In this document: one piece after another, positions 25,562-34,105 of the stretch
Layout: each line of letters opens with the position of its first letter
Numbering within the stretch: the first letter of the stretch is position 1
Source: an uncultured Bacteroidales bacterium
GTDB taxonomy: Bacteria > Bacteroidota > Bacteroidia > Bacteroidales > Marinilabiliaceae
NCBI GenBank assembly: GCA_934717675.1
Contig: CAKUYZ010000005.1
Location: 1-64,000, forward strand
DNA length: 64,000 nt
Reading direction: 5' to 3'
Translations under genes and position numbers: made by a program
Notes under the pieces: model-generated
Seen by the model: only the letters and a program-made list of their open reading frames with translations
The model's database searches: none
What the model was told of the DNA's origin: nothing

Positions 25562-26923
25562 ATGGGCGTAACTGTTAAACCATCAATACCCAAAGGCACG
25601 CGAGATTTCGGCCCGGCCGAGATGACGCGGCGCAACTACATATTCGACACCATACGGAAGGTCTTCCGGCGCTATGGCTATCAGCCCATAGAGACGCCCG
25701 CCATGGAGAACCTCTCAACGCTCCTTGGCAAGTATGGAGACGAGGGCGACAAGCTCCTCTTCAAGATTCTCAACTCAGGCGACTTCCTTTCCGCCGCCGG
25801 CGGGCCGCTGCCCGTTAACTCTGACAAGGCCGCCCTCAAAATTTCTGAGAAAGGCCTGCGCTACGACCTCACGGTGCCCTTTGCGCGCTATGTGGTTCAG
25901 CACCAAGGAGAGCTGACGTTCCCGTTCAAGCGGTTCCAAATCCAGCCAGTGTGGAGGGCCGATCGCCCGCAGAAAGGCCGCTACCGCGAGTTCTATCAGT
26001 GCGACGTTGACGTGGTCGGCACCAACTCACTCCTTTGCGAGGTGGAGCTTGTGCAGATTGCTGCCGACGTGTTCAAGGCCTTGGGCATCAACGTCTGCCT
26101 CAAAATAAACAACCGCAAGATTCTCGCAGGAATGGCCGAGGCCATTGGCGCGCCAGACAAGATGATGGACATCACCGTGGCCATTGACAAACTTGACAAG
26201 ATTGGCGTGGACAACGTCAACGAAGAGTTGCGCTCCAACGGCCTGACGGACGAGCAGGTGGCGGCGTTGCAACCCATCTTGGGACTCTCTGGCACCAAGG
26301 AGGAAAAGCTCGAGGGGCTGGGACGAATCTTGACAAGCGAGGTGGGCAAAAAGGGCATAGAGGAGATAAAGACCCTCTTCGGCTACATTGACGCCCTCGG
26401 CGTCGGCATAAAGACCGAGCTGGATCTCACCCTGGCGCGCGGCCTGAACTATTACACCGGCGCCATCTTCGAGGTCAAGGCCCTCGACACGGAGATCGGC
26501 TCAATATCTGGCGGCGGACGATATGACAACCTCACGGGTATCTTTGGCCTTGAGGGCCTGTCCGGCGTGGGCATCTCATTCGGCGCCGACCGAATCTATG
26601 ACGTCATGACTCGCCTTGACCTCTTCCCAAGCGAGGCTAACGCGGTCACTGACGTCCTTGTTGCCAACTTCGGCGGTGAGGACGAGCTGTATAGCCTGCT
26701 GGTGTTGGCGAAGTTGCGAGAGGCCGGCCTGTCTGGCGAGATATATCCCGAGGCCGCCAAAATGAAAAAGCAAATGAGCTACGCCGACAAGCGCGGCGTT
26801 CGCTTTGTGGTGCTGTGTGGCGAGACCGAGAGGCAAAGCAACACCCTCACGGTGAAAGACATGGCCAAGGGAGAGCAGAAAACGCTCTTGTTGGAGGAGG
26901 CCGTGGCCCTTATTAAGGGCTAG
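25562..26923 (+). CDS. hisS: Histidine-tRNA ligase
   Basis: Class II aminoacyl-tRNA synthetase that charges tRNA-His. 453 residues. Motif 1 region: PKGTRDFGPAEMTRRNYIFD near residue 10. Motif 2: FQIQPVWRADRPQKGRYREF near residue 125. Histidine-specific loops LARGLNYYTG and SISGGGRYDNL lie near 290-320. The C-terminal anticodon-binding domain covers ~355-450. It is followed by a terminator at 26949-26986. Confidence 0.95.
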   Translation: MGVTVKPSIPKGTRDFGPAEMTRRNYIFDTIRKVFRRYGYQPIETPAMENLSTLLGKYGDEGDKLLFKILNSGDFLSAAGGPLPVNSDKAALKISEKGLRYDLTVPFARYVVQHQGELTFPFKRFQIQPVWRADRPQKGRYREFYQCDVDVVGTNSLLCEVELVQIAADVFKALGINVCLKINNRKILAGMAEAIGAPDKMMDITVAIDKLDKIGVDNVNEELRSNGLTDEQVAALQPILGLSGTKEEKLEGLGRILTSEVGKKGIEEIKTLFGYIDALGVGIKTELDLTLARGLNYYTGAIFEVKALDTEIGSISGGGRYDNLTGIFGLEGLSGVGISFGADRIYDVMTRLDLFPSEANAVTDVLVANFGGEDELYSLLVLAKLREAGLSGEIYPEAAKMKKQMSYADKRGVRFVVLCGETERQSNTLTVKDMAKGEQKTLLLEEAVALIKG

Positions 26924-26948
26924 GCTCGTCAGGGCATTGTGATAAAAC

Positions 26949-26986
26949 ACGGCGGTCGGCATTTTATGCCAGATCGCCGTATTTTT
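26949..26986 (+). terminator. Terminator after hisS
   Basis: Arms at 26949-26960 and 26967-26980 (ACGGCG...GGCA pairing with TGCC...CGCCGT, with a small internal irregularity) are followed by ATTTTTAT. It lies 25 bases after the hisS stop. Confidence 0.8.
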
Positions 26987-27022
26987 ATACCTCCGCCTAT
27001 TGTTTTTTTGGCGATAGTTTTT

Positions 27023-27030
27023 CATATTTG
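27023..27030 (+). promoter_or_regulatory. Probable -7 box of the trp operon
   Basis: CATATTTG differs from TAnnTTTG at one position. A start near 27036 would place the leader-peptide ATG about 18 bases into the transcript. No well-spaced -33 element is obvious. Confidence 0.4.
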
Positions 27031-27053
27031 CATTGTCTAAAACAAAACGATGA

Positions 27054-27113
27054 ATGTATAGTATTAACAACATATGGTGGTGGCGCGTATCTTACTTTCA
27101 ATTCCGGAGGTAA
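27054..27113 (+). CDS. trpL: trp operon leader peptide (three consecutive Trp codons)
   Basis: A 19-codon open frame from ATG 27054 to TAA 27111-27113. Codons 8-10 are TGG TGG TGG (27075-27083). The peptide reads MYSINNIWWWRV and then seven further residues. It lies 28 bases upstream of an intrinsic terminator and 128 bases before trpE. Three adjacent codons for the rare amino acid Trp, directly upstream of trp biosynthetic genes, are the signature of ribosome-mediated attenuation. When charged tRNA-Trp is scarce the ribosome stalls and the terminator should be avoided. An overlapping ATG at 27050 opens a three-codon frame of no evident use. Confidence 0.85.
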   Translation: MYSINNIWWWRVSYFQFRR

Positions 27114-27140
27114 GCGCTTGCGTGTGTCCCCAAGAGATAC

Positions 27141-27180
27141 AGAGCCTTGTCGAAAACTCCGGCAAGGCTCTTTCTTTTTT
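27141..27180 (+). terminator. trp attenuator terminator
   Basis: Bases 27141-27151 (AGAGCCTTGTC) pair with 27161-27171 (GGCAAGGCTCT) in an 11-bp stem with one wobble and a 9-base loop, followed by a T-rich tract to 27180. It is upstream of trpE, so it must be conditional. Confidence 0.9.
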
Positions 27181-27240
27181 TAGCGGTCGGGGCGTATGGC
27201 TCGGGCGCAAATGACAATAGAAACCAAAGAAAAAAACATA

Positions 27241-28647
27241 ATGGCAACATTTAGATATAAGGTTGAGGCTGAGAGTAAACTTGGAGACATATACACGCCC
27301 GTGGGAATGTATATGCGCCTTCGCGACCTCTACCCGCAGAGCATACTCATGGAGTGCTCCGACTACCATGGGGGAGACAACGCCCGCTCGTTCATTGGCG
27401 TAGAGCCCATGGCGCAAGTGTCTGTGAGCCATGGCGTGGCCAGGTGTGAATTTCCCAACGGCGAGCATGAAGAGAGGGTGGTGGACGCCACATTCTCCGT
27501 GGCCGACGCCATAAACGGCTTCCTTGGCTCATTCCAAATAGAGGGAGCGGGCCATGCGGGTCTCTTCGGCTACACCACATTCAACGCCGTGAGATATTTT
27601 GAGGGCATAAACGTAAAGGATGAGAAATATCCGAGCCACGATGCCCCAGACATTCTCTACATCCTCTTCAAGACCATCGTGGAGCTTGATCATTACAACA
27701 ATTTGTTGCGTCTGGTGACCTTGGTGCCAGACGGGGCGACGACCGACCATAGCCTCAGGGATGTGGCGAACGCCTTACGCCGCACCGACGTACGGCCCTA
27801 CGACTTTCATCCTGTTGGGGAGACCACAAGCACACTGACAGACGAGCAGCACAAAGCAAACATCCGCAAGGGCATAGCCCACTGCCTGCGAGGAGATGTG
27901 TTTCAGATTGTCTTGTCTAGGCGTTTCGTGCAAAAATATGAGGGGGACGACTTTAAACTCTATCGAGCGTTGAGGAGCATAAACCCGTCGCCATACCTCT
28001 TCTATATGGACATGGGCGGCTTCCGCATCTTTGGCTCATCGCCCGAGACCCATTGCCGCATCGACGGCCGCACCCGCCGGGCGTATATCGACCCCATAGC
28101 CGGCACGACCCGGAGGACCGGCGACGCGGAGCAAGATGCCAAGAATGCCCAATATCTACGCAACGACCCCAAAGAGAACGCCGAGCATGTGATGCTGGTG
28201 GACCTTGCTCGCAACGACTTGAGCCGCAACTGCCACGACGTAAAGGTGGATTTTTACAAAGACATGCAGTATTACAGCCACGTCATCCACCTTGTAAGCC
28301 GCGTCAGCGGCACGTTAGACAGCGGAGCTGACCCCGTCAAGGCCTTCATTGACACTTTCCCCGCAGGCACGCTCTCCGGCGCCCCAAAAGTGAGGGCCAT
28401 GCAGCTCATAAGCGAGATTGAGCCGCACAACAGGGGCGCCTATGGCGGGTGCGTGGGCAGCATAGGCTTTGACGGGTCACTCAATCAGGCCATAACCATA
28501 CGCACCTTCGTGAGCCGCAATAACGAGCTCTGGTTTCAGGCCGGAGGCGGCATCGTGGCCAAGAGCAATGAGGACTATGAGCTCCAGGAGGTCAACAACA
28601 AGCTGGGGGCTCTGCGCAAGGCCATCTTCTTGGCCGAGAAAATGTAA
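27241..28647 (+). CDS. trpE: Anthranilate synthase component I
   Basis: Converts chorismate to anthranilate using ammonia supplied by TrpG. About 468 residues from the ATG at 27241; earlier in-frame starts (27196, 27211) add residues unlike the family N-terminus MATFRYK. Chorismate-binding motifs: QIVLSRRF, FGSSPETHCR, PIAGTTRRTGD, AEHVMLVDLARNDL and PAGTLSGAPKVRAM. The segment MECSDYHGGDNARSF near residue 37 is the region of the Trp feedback site in related enzymes. First structural gene behind the attenuator. Confidence 0.96.
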   Translation: MATFRYKVEAESKLGDIYTPVGMYMRLRDLYPQSILMECSDYHGGDNARSFIGVEPMAQVSVSHGVARCEFPNGEHEERVVDATFSVADAINGFLGSFQIEGAGHAGLFGYTTFNAVRYFEGINVKDEKYPSHDAPDILYILFKTIVELDHYNNLLRLVTLVPDGATTDHSLRDVANALRRTDVRPYDFHPVGETTSTLTDEQHKANIRKGIAHCLRGDVFQIVLSRRFVQKYEGDDFKLYRALRSINPSPYLFYMDMGGFRIFGSSPETHCRIDGRTRRAYIDPIAGTTRRTGDAEQDAKNAQYLRNDPKENAEHVMLVDLARNDLSRNCHDVKVDFYKDMQYYSHVIHLVSRVSGTLDSGADPVKAFIDTFPAGTLSGAPKVRAMQLISEIEPHNRGAYGGCVGSIGFDGSLNQAITIRTFVSRNNELWFQAGGGIVAKSNEDYELQEVNNKLGALRKAIFLAEKM

Positions 28648-28682
28648 AGTAAAGTTCCCCCTTGAAAAAATATCGCAAGACA

Positions 28683-29246
28683 ATGAAGACTGTCATCATA
28701 GACAACTACGACTCATTCACCTACAATCTCTCCCACCTCATCAAGCAATTGGGGGCCGAGGTGACGGTGTTGCGCAATGACAAATTTGAGCTTGACGACC
28801 TCAAGCCATTTGACAAGATAGTGCTCTCGCCAGGCCCAGGCATCCCGTCAGAGGCGGGTCTGCTGCTTGATGTCATCAAGGCCTATGCCGGTCAAAAGCC
28901 TATGCTCGGCGTGTGCCTTGGCCATCAGGCCATTGGGGAGTTTTTCGGAGGGCGGCTGACTAACCTCAGCGACGTGTTCCACGGGGTGCAGACCCCGGCG
29001 ACGATTGTGGCGGACGACTATCTGTTCGCAGGACTTCCGAAAGAGATTCCCGTTGGCCGATACCACTCGTGGGTGGTGGACAGGGAGGGCCTCCCAGACT
29101 GCCTCGAGGTCACGGCCGTCAGCCCCGAGGGGCAGATTATGGCCCTGCGGCACAGGCATATGGACATTCACGGCATTCAGTTTCACCCCGAGAGCGTGCT
29201 GACCCCCGACGGTGCCGCCATTGTGGGCAATTGGCTCAAGGCATAA
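28683..29246 (+). CDS. trpG: Anthranilate synthase component II (glutamine amidotransferase)
   Basis: Class I amidotransferase subunit that feeds ammonia to TrpE. 187 residues from the ATG at 28683, giving MKTVIIDNYDSFTYN. Catalytic Cys in GVCLGHQAIGE and His-Glu in FHPESVLTPDG. An upstream in-frame TTG (28662) is not needed. 35 bp after trpE, 24 bp before trpD; TrpG and TrpD are separate proteins here, not fused as in enteric bacteria. Confidence 0.95.
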   Translation: MKTVIIDNYDSFTYNLSHLIKQLGAEVTVLRNDKFELDDLKPFDKIVLSPGPGIPSEAGLLLDVIKAYAGQKPMLGVCLGHQAIGEFFGGRLTNLSDVFHGVQTPATIVADDYLFAGLPKEIPVGRYHSWVVDREGLPDCLEVTAVSPEGQIMALRHRHMDIHGIQFHPESVLTPDGAAIVGNWLKA

Positions 29247-29270
29247 GCAAAAGAGTAAAAAAACAAAGTG

Positions 29271-30272
29271 ATGAAAGTGATATTAAAACGCCTGGTGGCA
29301 GGAGAGAGCCTGACGGCAGAGGAGACGGAGCAAATCCTGATAAACATAACGCGAGAGGCCTATCCGCAAGAGCAGGTCACAGCCTTCATCATGGCGTTGC
29401 AGATGAGGGGCATAACGGTAGACGAGTTGCTCGGCCTCAGGGTCGGGATGCTGAAAACGGGAGTGCCCGTAGACTTTGACGAGTTCCACCCGATAGACAT
29501 AGTCGGGACGGGCGGCGACGGAAAGAACACATTCAACATCTCCACCTGCTCGTGCTTCGTTGTGGCCGGGGCGGGATTCAAAGTGGCCAAGCATGGCAAC
29601 TATGCCGCCACGTCGGTCAGCGGGGCTTCCAACGTCATTGAGGGCCACGGGGTCAAGTTCACCGCCGACCAGGACAAGCTGCGCCGCAGTATAGACCAGT
29701 GCGGCATAGCCTATCTCCACGCCCCGTTATTTGCCAAAGCCATGAGGTTTGTCGGAGGGATTCGCAAGGCGCTCCAGATTCCCACGTGCTTCAACCTCCT
29801 TGGCCCAATTGTTAACCCTTGCCGTCCGGCCTATCAGCTGCTTGGGGTGGCCAATCTCAACCAGATGAGGCTCTACAACAGCGTCTATCAGAAGCTGGGC
29901 ATAGGCTACTGCATCGTCAACAGCCTCGACGGCTATGACGAGATCTCTCTCACGGGCAACTTCAAAGCCCAGTCCAAGACCATGGAGAGGATATTCTCTC
30001 CTCAAGACCTCGGCCTGGAGGCCGTGACACCGGACGAGATATGCGGCGGGGCGGGGCAGACGCGCGAAGACGCCATGCGGGTGTTCGACTCGGTGCTTGA
30101 CGGCACGTCTAGCCGCGGGCAGCGAGACGTGGTGCTGGCCAACTCCGCGTTCGCCATCCATGCCATTGAGCCGCAGAGGTCTATGGAAGAGTGTGTGGCC
30201 ATGGCACGGGAGTCAATCGACAGCAAGAGCGCGCTCCGGACCCTCAAGAAATTCGTAGAGCTTAACTCATAA
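29271..30272 (+). CDS. trpD: Anthranilate phosphoribosyltransferase
   Basis: Transfers the phosphoribosyl group of PRPP to anthranilate. 333 residues. The PRPP/pyrophosphate loop GTGGDGKNTFNISTC lies near residue 80, KHGNYAATSVSGASNVIE near 105, and LGPIVNPCRP near 180. The GTG at 29268 directly before the ATG could also serve. It ends 1 bp before trpC. Confidence 0.95.
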   Translation: MKVILKRLVAGESLTAEETEQILINITREAYPQEQVTAFIMALQMRGITVDELLGLRVGMLKTGVPVDFDEFHPIDIVGTGGDGKNTFNISTCSCFVVAGAGFKVAKHGNYAATSVSGASNVIEGHGVKFTADQDKLRRSIDQCGIAYLHAPLFAKAMRFVGGIRKALQIPTCFNLLGPIVNPCRPAYQLLGVANLNQMRLYNSVYQKLGIGYCIVNSLDGYDEISLTGNFKAQSKTMERIFSPQDLGLEAVTPDEICGGAGQTREDAMRVFDSVLDGTSSRGQRDVVLANSAFAIHAIEPQRSMEECVAMARESIDSKSALRTLKKFVELNS

Positions 30273-30273
30273 C

Positions 30274-31074
30274 ATGAGCAACTACCTAGAAAAAATTGTG
30301 GCCCGCAAGCGGGAAGAAGTGGCGGCCGCCAAAGAGGCCGTGAGCCGCACCGACCTGCTCGCCATGGTGGCCGCCGCCCCGCCGCCCCTGCCATTCGCAA
30401 GGAGCATTGTGGAGCGCAACGGCATCATTGCCGAGTTTAAAAGACGCTCTCCGTCGAAAGGCGAGATACACCACGGCGCAATATCGCCACGAGATGTCGT
30501 CCCGGCCTATGGGCGGGCTGGCGTGAGCGCCATATCTTGCCTCACAGACGGGGACTTCTTTGGCGGCTCTTTGGCCGACTTGCGCGAGGCCACCTTGGTG
30601 GCTGAAGTGCCAGTGCTGCGCAAAGAGTTTGTCATAGACGAGTTTCAAGTGCTGGAGGCCAGGGCCCACGGGGCTTCCGCCATTTTGCTCATCGCTGCCG
30701 TCCTCTCGCAGGATGCCGCACGCCACTTGGCCCTAGAGGCCAAACAATTGGGCATGGAGGTGCTTATGGAGCTGCATGGTGAGGATGAGGTGGGTTACAT
30801 CTCCGAGGGTGTGACGGTGGCAGGGATAAACAACCGCGACTTGCGGACGTTCAATGTAGATTTGGATCATTCCATCAGAGTGGCCCATATGTTGCCAGAC
30901 GGTCTCCCGCGCATATCGGAGAGCGGAATAGGCGGCGTGGACGACATGGTGAGGCTGCGTCGCGCAGGGTTTGACGGTTTCTTGATTGGTGAGTGCTTCA
31001 TGCGCGAGGGCGACCCAGGAATGGCTTGCCAAAGGTTGTGTGATGACTATGCTAAAGCCTTGGCGGCGAAGTGA
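30274..31074 (+). CDS. trpC: Indole-3-glycerol phosphate synthase
   Basis: TIM-barrel enzyme that closes the indole ring from CdRP. 266 residues. Motifs: IIAEFKRRSPSKGEI near residue 50 (catalytic Lys), LRKEFVIDEFQ near 112, GINNRDLRTF near 185 and ISESGIGGVDD near 212. Stand-alone, not fused to TrpF. Confidence 0.96.
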   Translation: MSNYLEKIVARKREEVAAAKEAVSRTDLLAMVAAAPPPLPFARSIVERNGIIAEFKRRSPSKGEIHHGAISPRDVVPAYGRAGVSAISCLTDGDFFGGSLADLREATLVAEVPVLRKEFVIDEFQVLEARAHGASAILLIAAVLSQDAARHLALEAKQLGMEVLMELHGEDEVGYISEGVTVAGINNRDLRTFNVDLDHSIRVAHMLPDGLPRISESGIGGVDDMVRLRRAGFDGFLIGECFMREGDPGMACQRLCDDYAKALAAK

Positions 31075-31094
31075 TTAATAATTAAAGAGACAAA

Positions 31095-31718
31095 ATGGAC
31101 AGGAAAGTAAAGATAAAGATATGCGGCATGACGAACATAGACAACATCAGTCGCATATTGTTTCTGGAGCCGGATTACCTGGGCTTCATATTCCACCCGA
31201 CCTCGCCTCGCTACGTGGTGGGCAAGCTGAATCCTGAGATGCTGTCAATCATCCCACCGTCGGTCAAGCGGACGGGTGTTTTTGTGAATGCCTCGGAGAT
31301 GGAGATGCGCGACGCCATTCAGACTTACGGACTTGCGGCTGTCCAGCTTCATGGCAACGAGAAGCCGCGCCTCTGCGCACGCGTCCGCGATCTCGGTGTT
31401 GAGGTGATCAAAGTCTTTCACATTGAAGATAGCCACGATTTCGAAAGCGTATGGGACTATACCGAGGTTGTGGACTATTACCTCTTCGACACCAAGTCGC
31501 CGGCCTATGGCGGCGCCGGCCGACAGTTTGACTGGCAGCTCATCCTCCGTCAGCCGCTGCGAATGCCTTGGATATTGTCTGGTGGCATTGGGCCAGAGAA
31601 CATTGTCGAGGCCTCGCAGAGCGGGGCTTCCGTCATCGACCTCAACAGTCGCTTCGAGACGAGCCCCGGCATAAAGGACTACGATCTGCTCAGCCAGGCT
31701 TTGGCCAAGATGGAGTAA
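31095..31718 (+). CDS. trpF: Phosphoribosylanthranilate isomerase
   Basis: Amadori rearrangement of PRA to CdRP. 207 residues. KICGMT at residues 8-13 contains the catalytic Cys; FIFHPTSPRYV, VQLHGNE, FDTKSPAYGGAGRQFDW and SGGIGPENI (phosphate binding) follow. The product is the substrate of TrpC, encoded 20 bp upstream. Confidence 0.95.
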   Translation: MDRKVKIKICGMTNIDNISRILFLEPDYLGFIFHPTSPRYVVGKLNPEMLSIIPPSVKRTGVFVNASEMEMRDAIQTYGLAAVQLHGNEKPRLCARVRDLGVEVIKVFHIEDSHDFESVWDYTEVVDYYLFDTKSPAYGGAGRQFDWQLILRQPLRMPWILSGGIGPENIVEASQSGASVIDLNSRFETSPGIKDYDLLSQALAKME

Positions 31719-31754
31719 GGTGAGCAAAAAGAAGAACGAAAAATAATCTCTAGA

Positions 31755-32936
31755 ATGTCAAAATATCAAGTATCGGAAGATGGCCACTATGGCCGCTTTG
31801 GCGGGGCGTGGGTCCCGGAGATGCTCTACCCTAATGTGGAGAACTTGAGGCGCAACTACCTCAAGATTTTGGAGTCTGAAGAGTTTAAAGGCCAATATTT
31901 CAGCCTGTTGAAGGATTATGTGGGCCGCCCGACGCCGCTCACACACGCCGAGAACCTCTCCTCAATCTTTGGCACCAACGTATTCCTCAAGCGCGAGGAC
32001 TTGGCGCATACTGGCGCGCACAAGATCAACAATGCCATTGGCCAAGTGATAATGGCCAAGATGATGGGCAAAACCCGCATAATTGCCGAGACTGGGGCAG
32101 GCCAACACGGCGTGGCCACGGCCACGGCGTGCGCCCTGCTGGGGGTTAAGTGCCAGGTGTATATGGGTGCTCTGGACATAAAGAGGCAGGCTCCCAACGT
32201 GGCTCGCATGAAGATGTTGGGCGCAGAGGTGGTGCCGGCCGTGAGTGGCAACTGCACGCTTAAAGATGCTACGAATGAGGCTCTGCGCGACTGGATTTCC
32301 AACCCCGAAGACACATTTTACGTAATCGGCTCCGTGGTGGGCCCGCACCCATACCCCGACCTTGTGGCCCGCCTTCAAAGCATAATAAGCCAAGAGACGA
32401 AGAGGCAAGTAAGGGAGCAGACGGGGAAAGAGTTGCCAGACTACGTCATAGCTTGCATAGGCGGTGGCAGCAATGCGGCAGGGTCTTTTTATCATTTTTT
32501 GGACGATGAGAGCGTGCGCCTGGTGGCTGTGGAGGCGGCAGGCCACGGCCTCGACTCTGGCGATACGGCGGCCTCGATAGCCCGCGGCTCCGAGGGCATA
32601 ATACACGGAAGCCGCACTATGCTCATGCAGACAGATGATGGCCAGATCGTTGAGCCATATTCCATATCGGCAGGCCTCGACTACCCTGGAGTGGGTCCAC
32701 TCCACTCATACTTGGCCGCCACGGGCCGCTCCACCGTCTTGGCCGCCACTGACGATGAGGCCCTGGAGGCCGCCAAACTCATCACTATGCGCGAGGGCAT
32801 AATCCCTGCCCTGGAGAGCGCCCATGCGTTGGCCGCGCTACCAAAACTCAAGTTCGCAAAAGACGATGTGGTGGTGGTCACTGTCTCAGGGCGAGGAGAT
32901 AAGGATATGGAGACATACATGAAGCGTCTATTCTAA
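31755..32936 (+). CDS. trpB: Tryptophan synthase beta chain
   Basis: PLP enzyme joining indole and serine. 393 residues. The PLP-lysine lies in LAHTGAHKINNAIGQ near residue 87, with ETGAGQHGVATAT near 110 and the phosphate-binding GGGSNAAG near 230. Canonical TrpB1 type. In this operon it sits next to trpA, between trpF and trpA. Confidence 0.96.
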   Translation: MSKYQVSEDGHYGRFGGAWVPEMLYPNVENLRRNYLKILESEEFKGQYFSLLKDYVGRPTPLTHAENLSSIFGTNVFLKREDLAHTGAHKINNAIGQVIMAKMMGKTRIIAETGAGQHGVATATACALLGVKCQVYMGALDIKRQAPNVARMKMLGAEVVPAVSGNCTLKDATNEALRDWISNPEDTFYVIGSVVGPHPYPDLVARLQSIISQETKRQVREQTGKELPDYVIACIGGGSNAAGSFYHFLDDESVRLVAVEAAGHGLDSGDTAASIARGSEGIIHGSRTMLMQTDDGQIVEPYSISAGLDYPGVGPLHSYLAATGRSTVLAATDDEALEAAKLITMREGIIPALESAHALAALPKLKFAKDDVVVVTVSGRGDKDMETYMKRLF

Positions 32937-32952
32937 AAATCAAAGACTGATT

Positions 32953-33723
32953 ATGAACAGGATAAACGACATATTCGCAAAGCGAGACGGATTGTTATCG
33001 ATATACTTCACAGCAGGGTACCCGTCTGTTGACGACACGACGCGCGTCCTCACGGCCTTACAGAGGGGTGGCGTTGACTTCGTGGAGATAGGGATGCCGT
33101 TTTCAGACCCATTGGCCGACGGCCCTGTCATCCAACGCGCCAGCTTAGACTCGCTCAATGGCGGGATGAGCATTGCCAAGCTGATGGGGCAATTGAGCGG
33201 GATGCGCGATGCCGTTACGATACCAGTGGTGCTGATGGGCTATATCAACCCAGTGATGCACTATGGCATGGAGCGTTTCTTGGATCACTGCAAAGAGCGA
33301 GGCGTGGACGGTGTCATATTGCCAGACCTGCCGTGGAATGAGTATTTGGCGCACTACAAAAGGCTGTTTGACGAACGGGACATACGTTTCATCCCGCTCA
33401 TTGCGCCACAAACTCCAGATGACCGCATACGCCACATTGACGCCGACGCCGACGGCTTCATCTATATGGTGGCCTCGGCAGGCATCACGGGCAACATCAA
33501 GACCAGTGAAGACTATCGCACCCGCTACTTTGAACGCGTCCGGGCATTAGGCTTGCGCAACAAGCGAATGATTGGATTTGGTGTGAAAGACAAGGCCGGC
33601 TTTGAGCATGCGTGCGCACACGCCAACGGAGCCATAATAGGTACGGCCTTTGTGGAGTATATAAAGGAGCATGGCGTATCTGACGAATCTGTGGCCGCCT
33701 TTATCAAAGCAATCAAGGGATAG
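32953..33723 (+). CDS. trpA: Tryptophan synthase alpha chain
   Basis: Cleaves indole-3-glycerol phosphate to indole, which is channelled to TrpB. 256 residues. Catalytic Glu in DFVEIGMPFSDPLADGP near residue 45 and Asp in GVDGVILPDLPW near 120; FIYMVASAGITG follows. Last gene of the operon; a long terminator hairpin follows 15 bp later. Confidence 0.96.
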   Translation: MNRINDIFAKRDGLLSIYFTAGYPSVDDTTRVLTALQRGGVDFVEIGMPFSDPLADGPVIQRASLDSLNGGMSIAKLMGQLSGMRDAVTIPVVLMGYINPVMHYGMERFLDHCKERGVDGVILPDLPWNEYLAHYKRLFDERDIRFIPLIAPQTPDDRIRHIDADADGFIYMVASAGITGNIKTSEDYRTRYFERVRALGLRNKRMIGFGVKDKAGFEHACAHANGAIIGTAFVEYIKEHGVSDESVAAFIKAIKG

Positions 33724-33738
33724 TGGCAGGTGAAGCTT

Positions 33739-33786
33739 AAAAGGAATCTGGTCAAGACGCAACGTCTCGACCCGATTCCTTTTTTC
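33739..33786. terminator. Terminator of the trp operon
   Basis: A long imperfect hairpin: AAAAGGAATC (33739-33748) pairs with GATTCCTTTT (33774-33783), GGTC with GACC, and AGACG with CGTCT towards the loop. T6 follows on the plus strand. It lies between the convergent trpA and Rpn genes, and its A-tract lets it act for the minus-strand transcript too. Confidence 0.9.
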
Positions 33787-34105
33787 ATACCTTCAAACCT
33801 CTTACCGCCTCAACTGTCAGTCCCGTTATTTTCGCCACCAGATCCACCTGCATCCCACTCCGAATCATTTCTTTCGCTACTTCAATCCTACCTTCCTCTT
33901 TACCCTCCAATCTTCCTTCTTCTCTTCCTTCCAATCTACCTTCCTCTCTTCCCTCCAATCTACCTTCCTCTCTTCCTTTCTCTTTACCCTCCTCAAGAGC
34001 CTTTTTGAGCCCGTCCTTATATTCTTGTTCGAACATAAGGTTGTCTCTGTAAACTTTCAGGGCGTGGTCATATTTCATTTGTTCCTCACGAGACAGTCCT
34101 GTCAT
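33785..34105 (-). CDS. Stand-alone Rpn C-terminal domain (duplicated, RpnS-like)
   Basis: 106 residues, a copy of the last ~103-127 residues of the full Rpn protein upstream, with high DNA identity outside the repeats. It begins MTGLSREEQMKYDHALKVYR, continues with four GREEGRLE-type octads (the full copy has seven) and ends with VAKITGLTVEAVRGLKV. It has no nuclease domain. Its ATG (34105-34103) overlaps the TGA of the full gene (34104-34102) as ATGA, so translation should be coupled. In E. coli, separately translated Rpn C-terminal domains inhibit the full-length toxin; a similar role here is an inference. Confidence 0.75.
   Translation of the reverse strand: MTGLSREEQMKYDHALKVYRDNLMFEQEYKDGLKKALEEGKEKGREEGRLEGREEGRLEGREEGRLEGKEEGRIEVAKEMIRSGMQVDLVAKITGLTVEAVRGLKV
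33885..34000. repeat. 24-bp coding repeats in the short Rpn copy
   Basis: Four 24-bp units encode GREEGRLE-like octapeptides, each made of two similar four-residue halves. It is the shorter allele of the same array at 34205-34375. Not a CRISPR: the units are contiguous, without spacers, and in frame. Confidence 0.85.

Larger units (their letters stand above)
27037..27180 (+). promoter_or_regulatory. trp operon attenuator (Bacteroid-trp type leader)
   Basis: The leader combines the Trp-rich peptide with alternative structures. CTTAC (27091-27095) can pair with GTAAG (27110-27114), giving a hairpin that a translating ribosome would mask. CCGGAG (27104-27109) is complementary to CTCCGG (27157-27162) in the terminator loop and top of its stem, and AAGCGCT (27112-27118) can pair weakly with the 5' arm of the terminator. 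These are candidate anti-termination pairings. A conserved RNA of this kind upstream of trp genes in Bacteroidota is known as the Bacteroid-trp motif. Confidence 0.7.
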
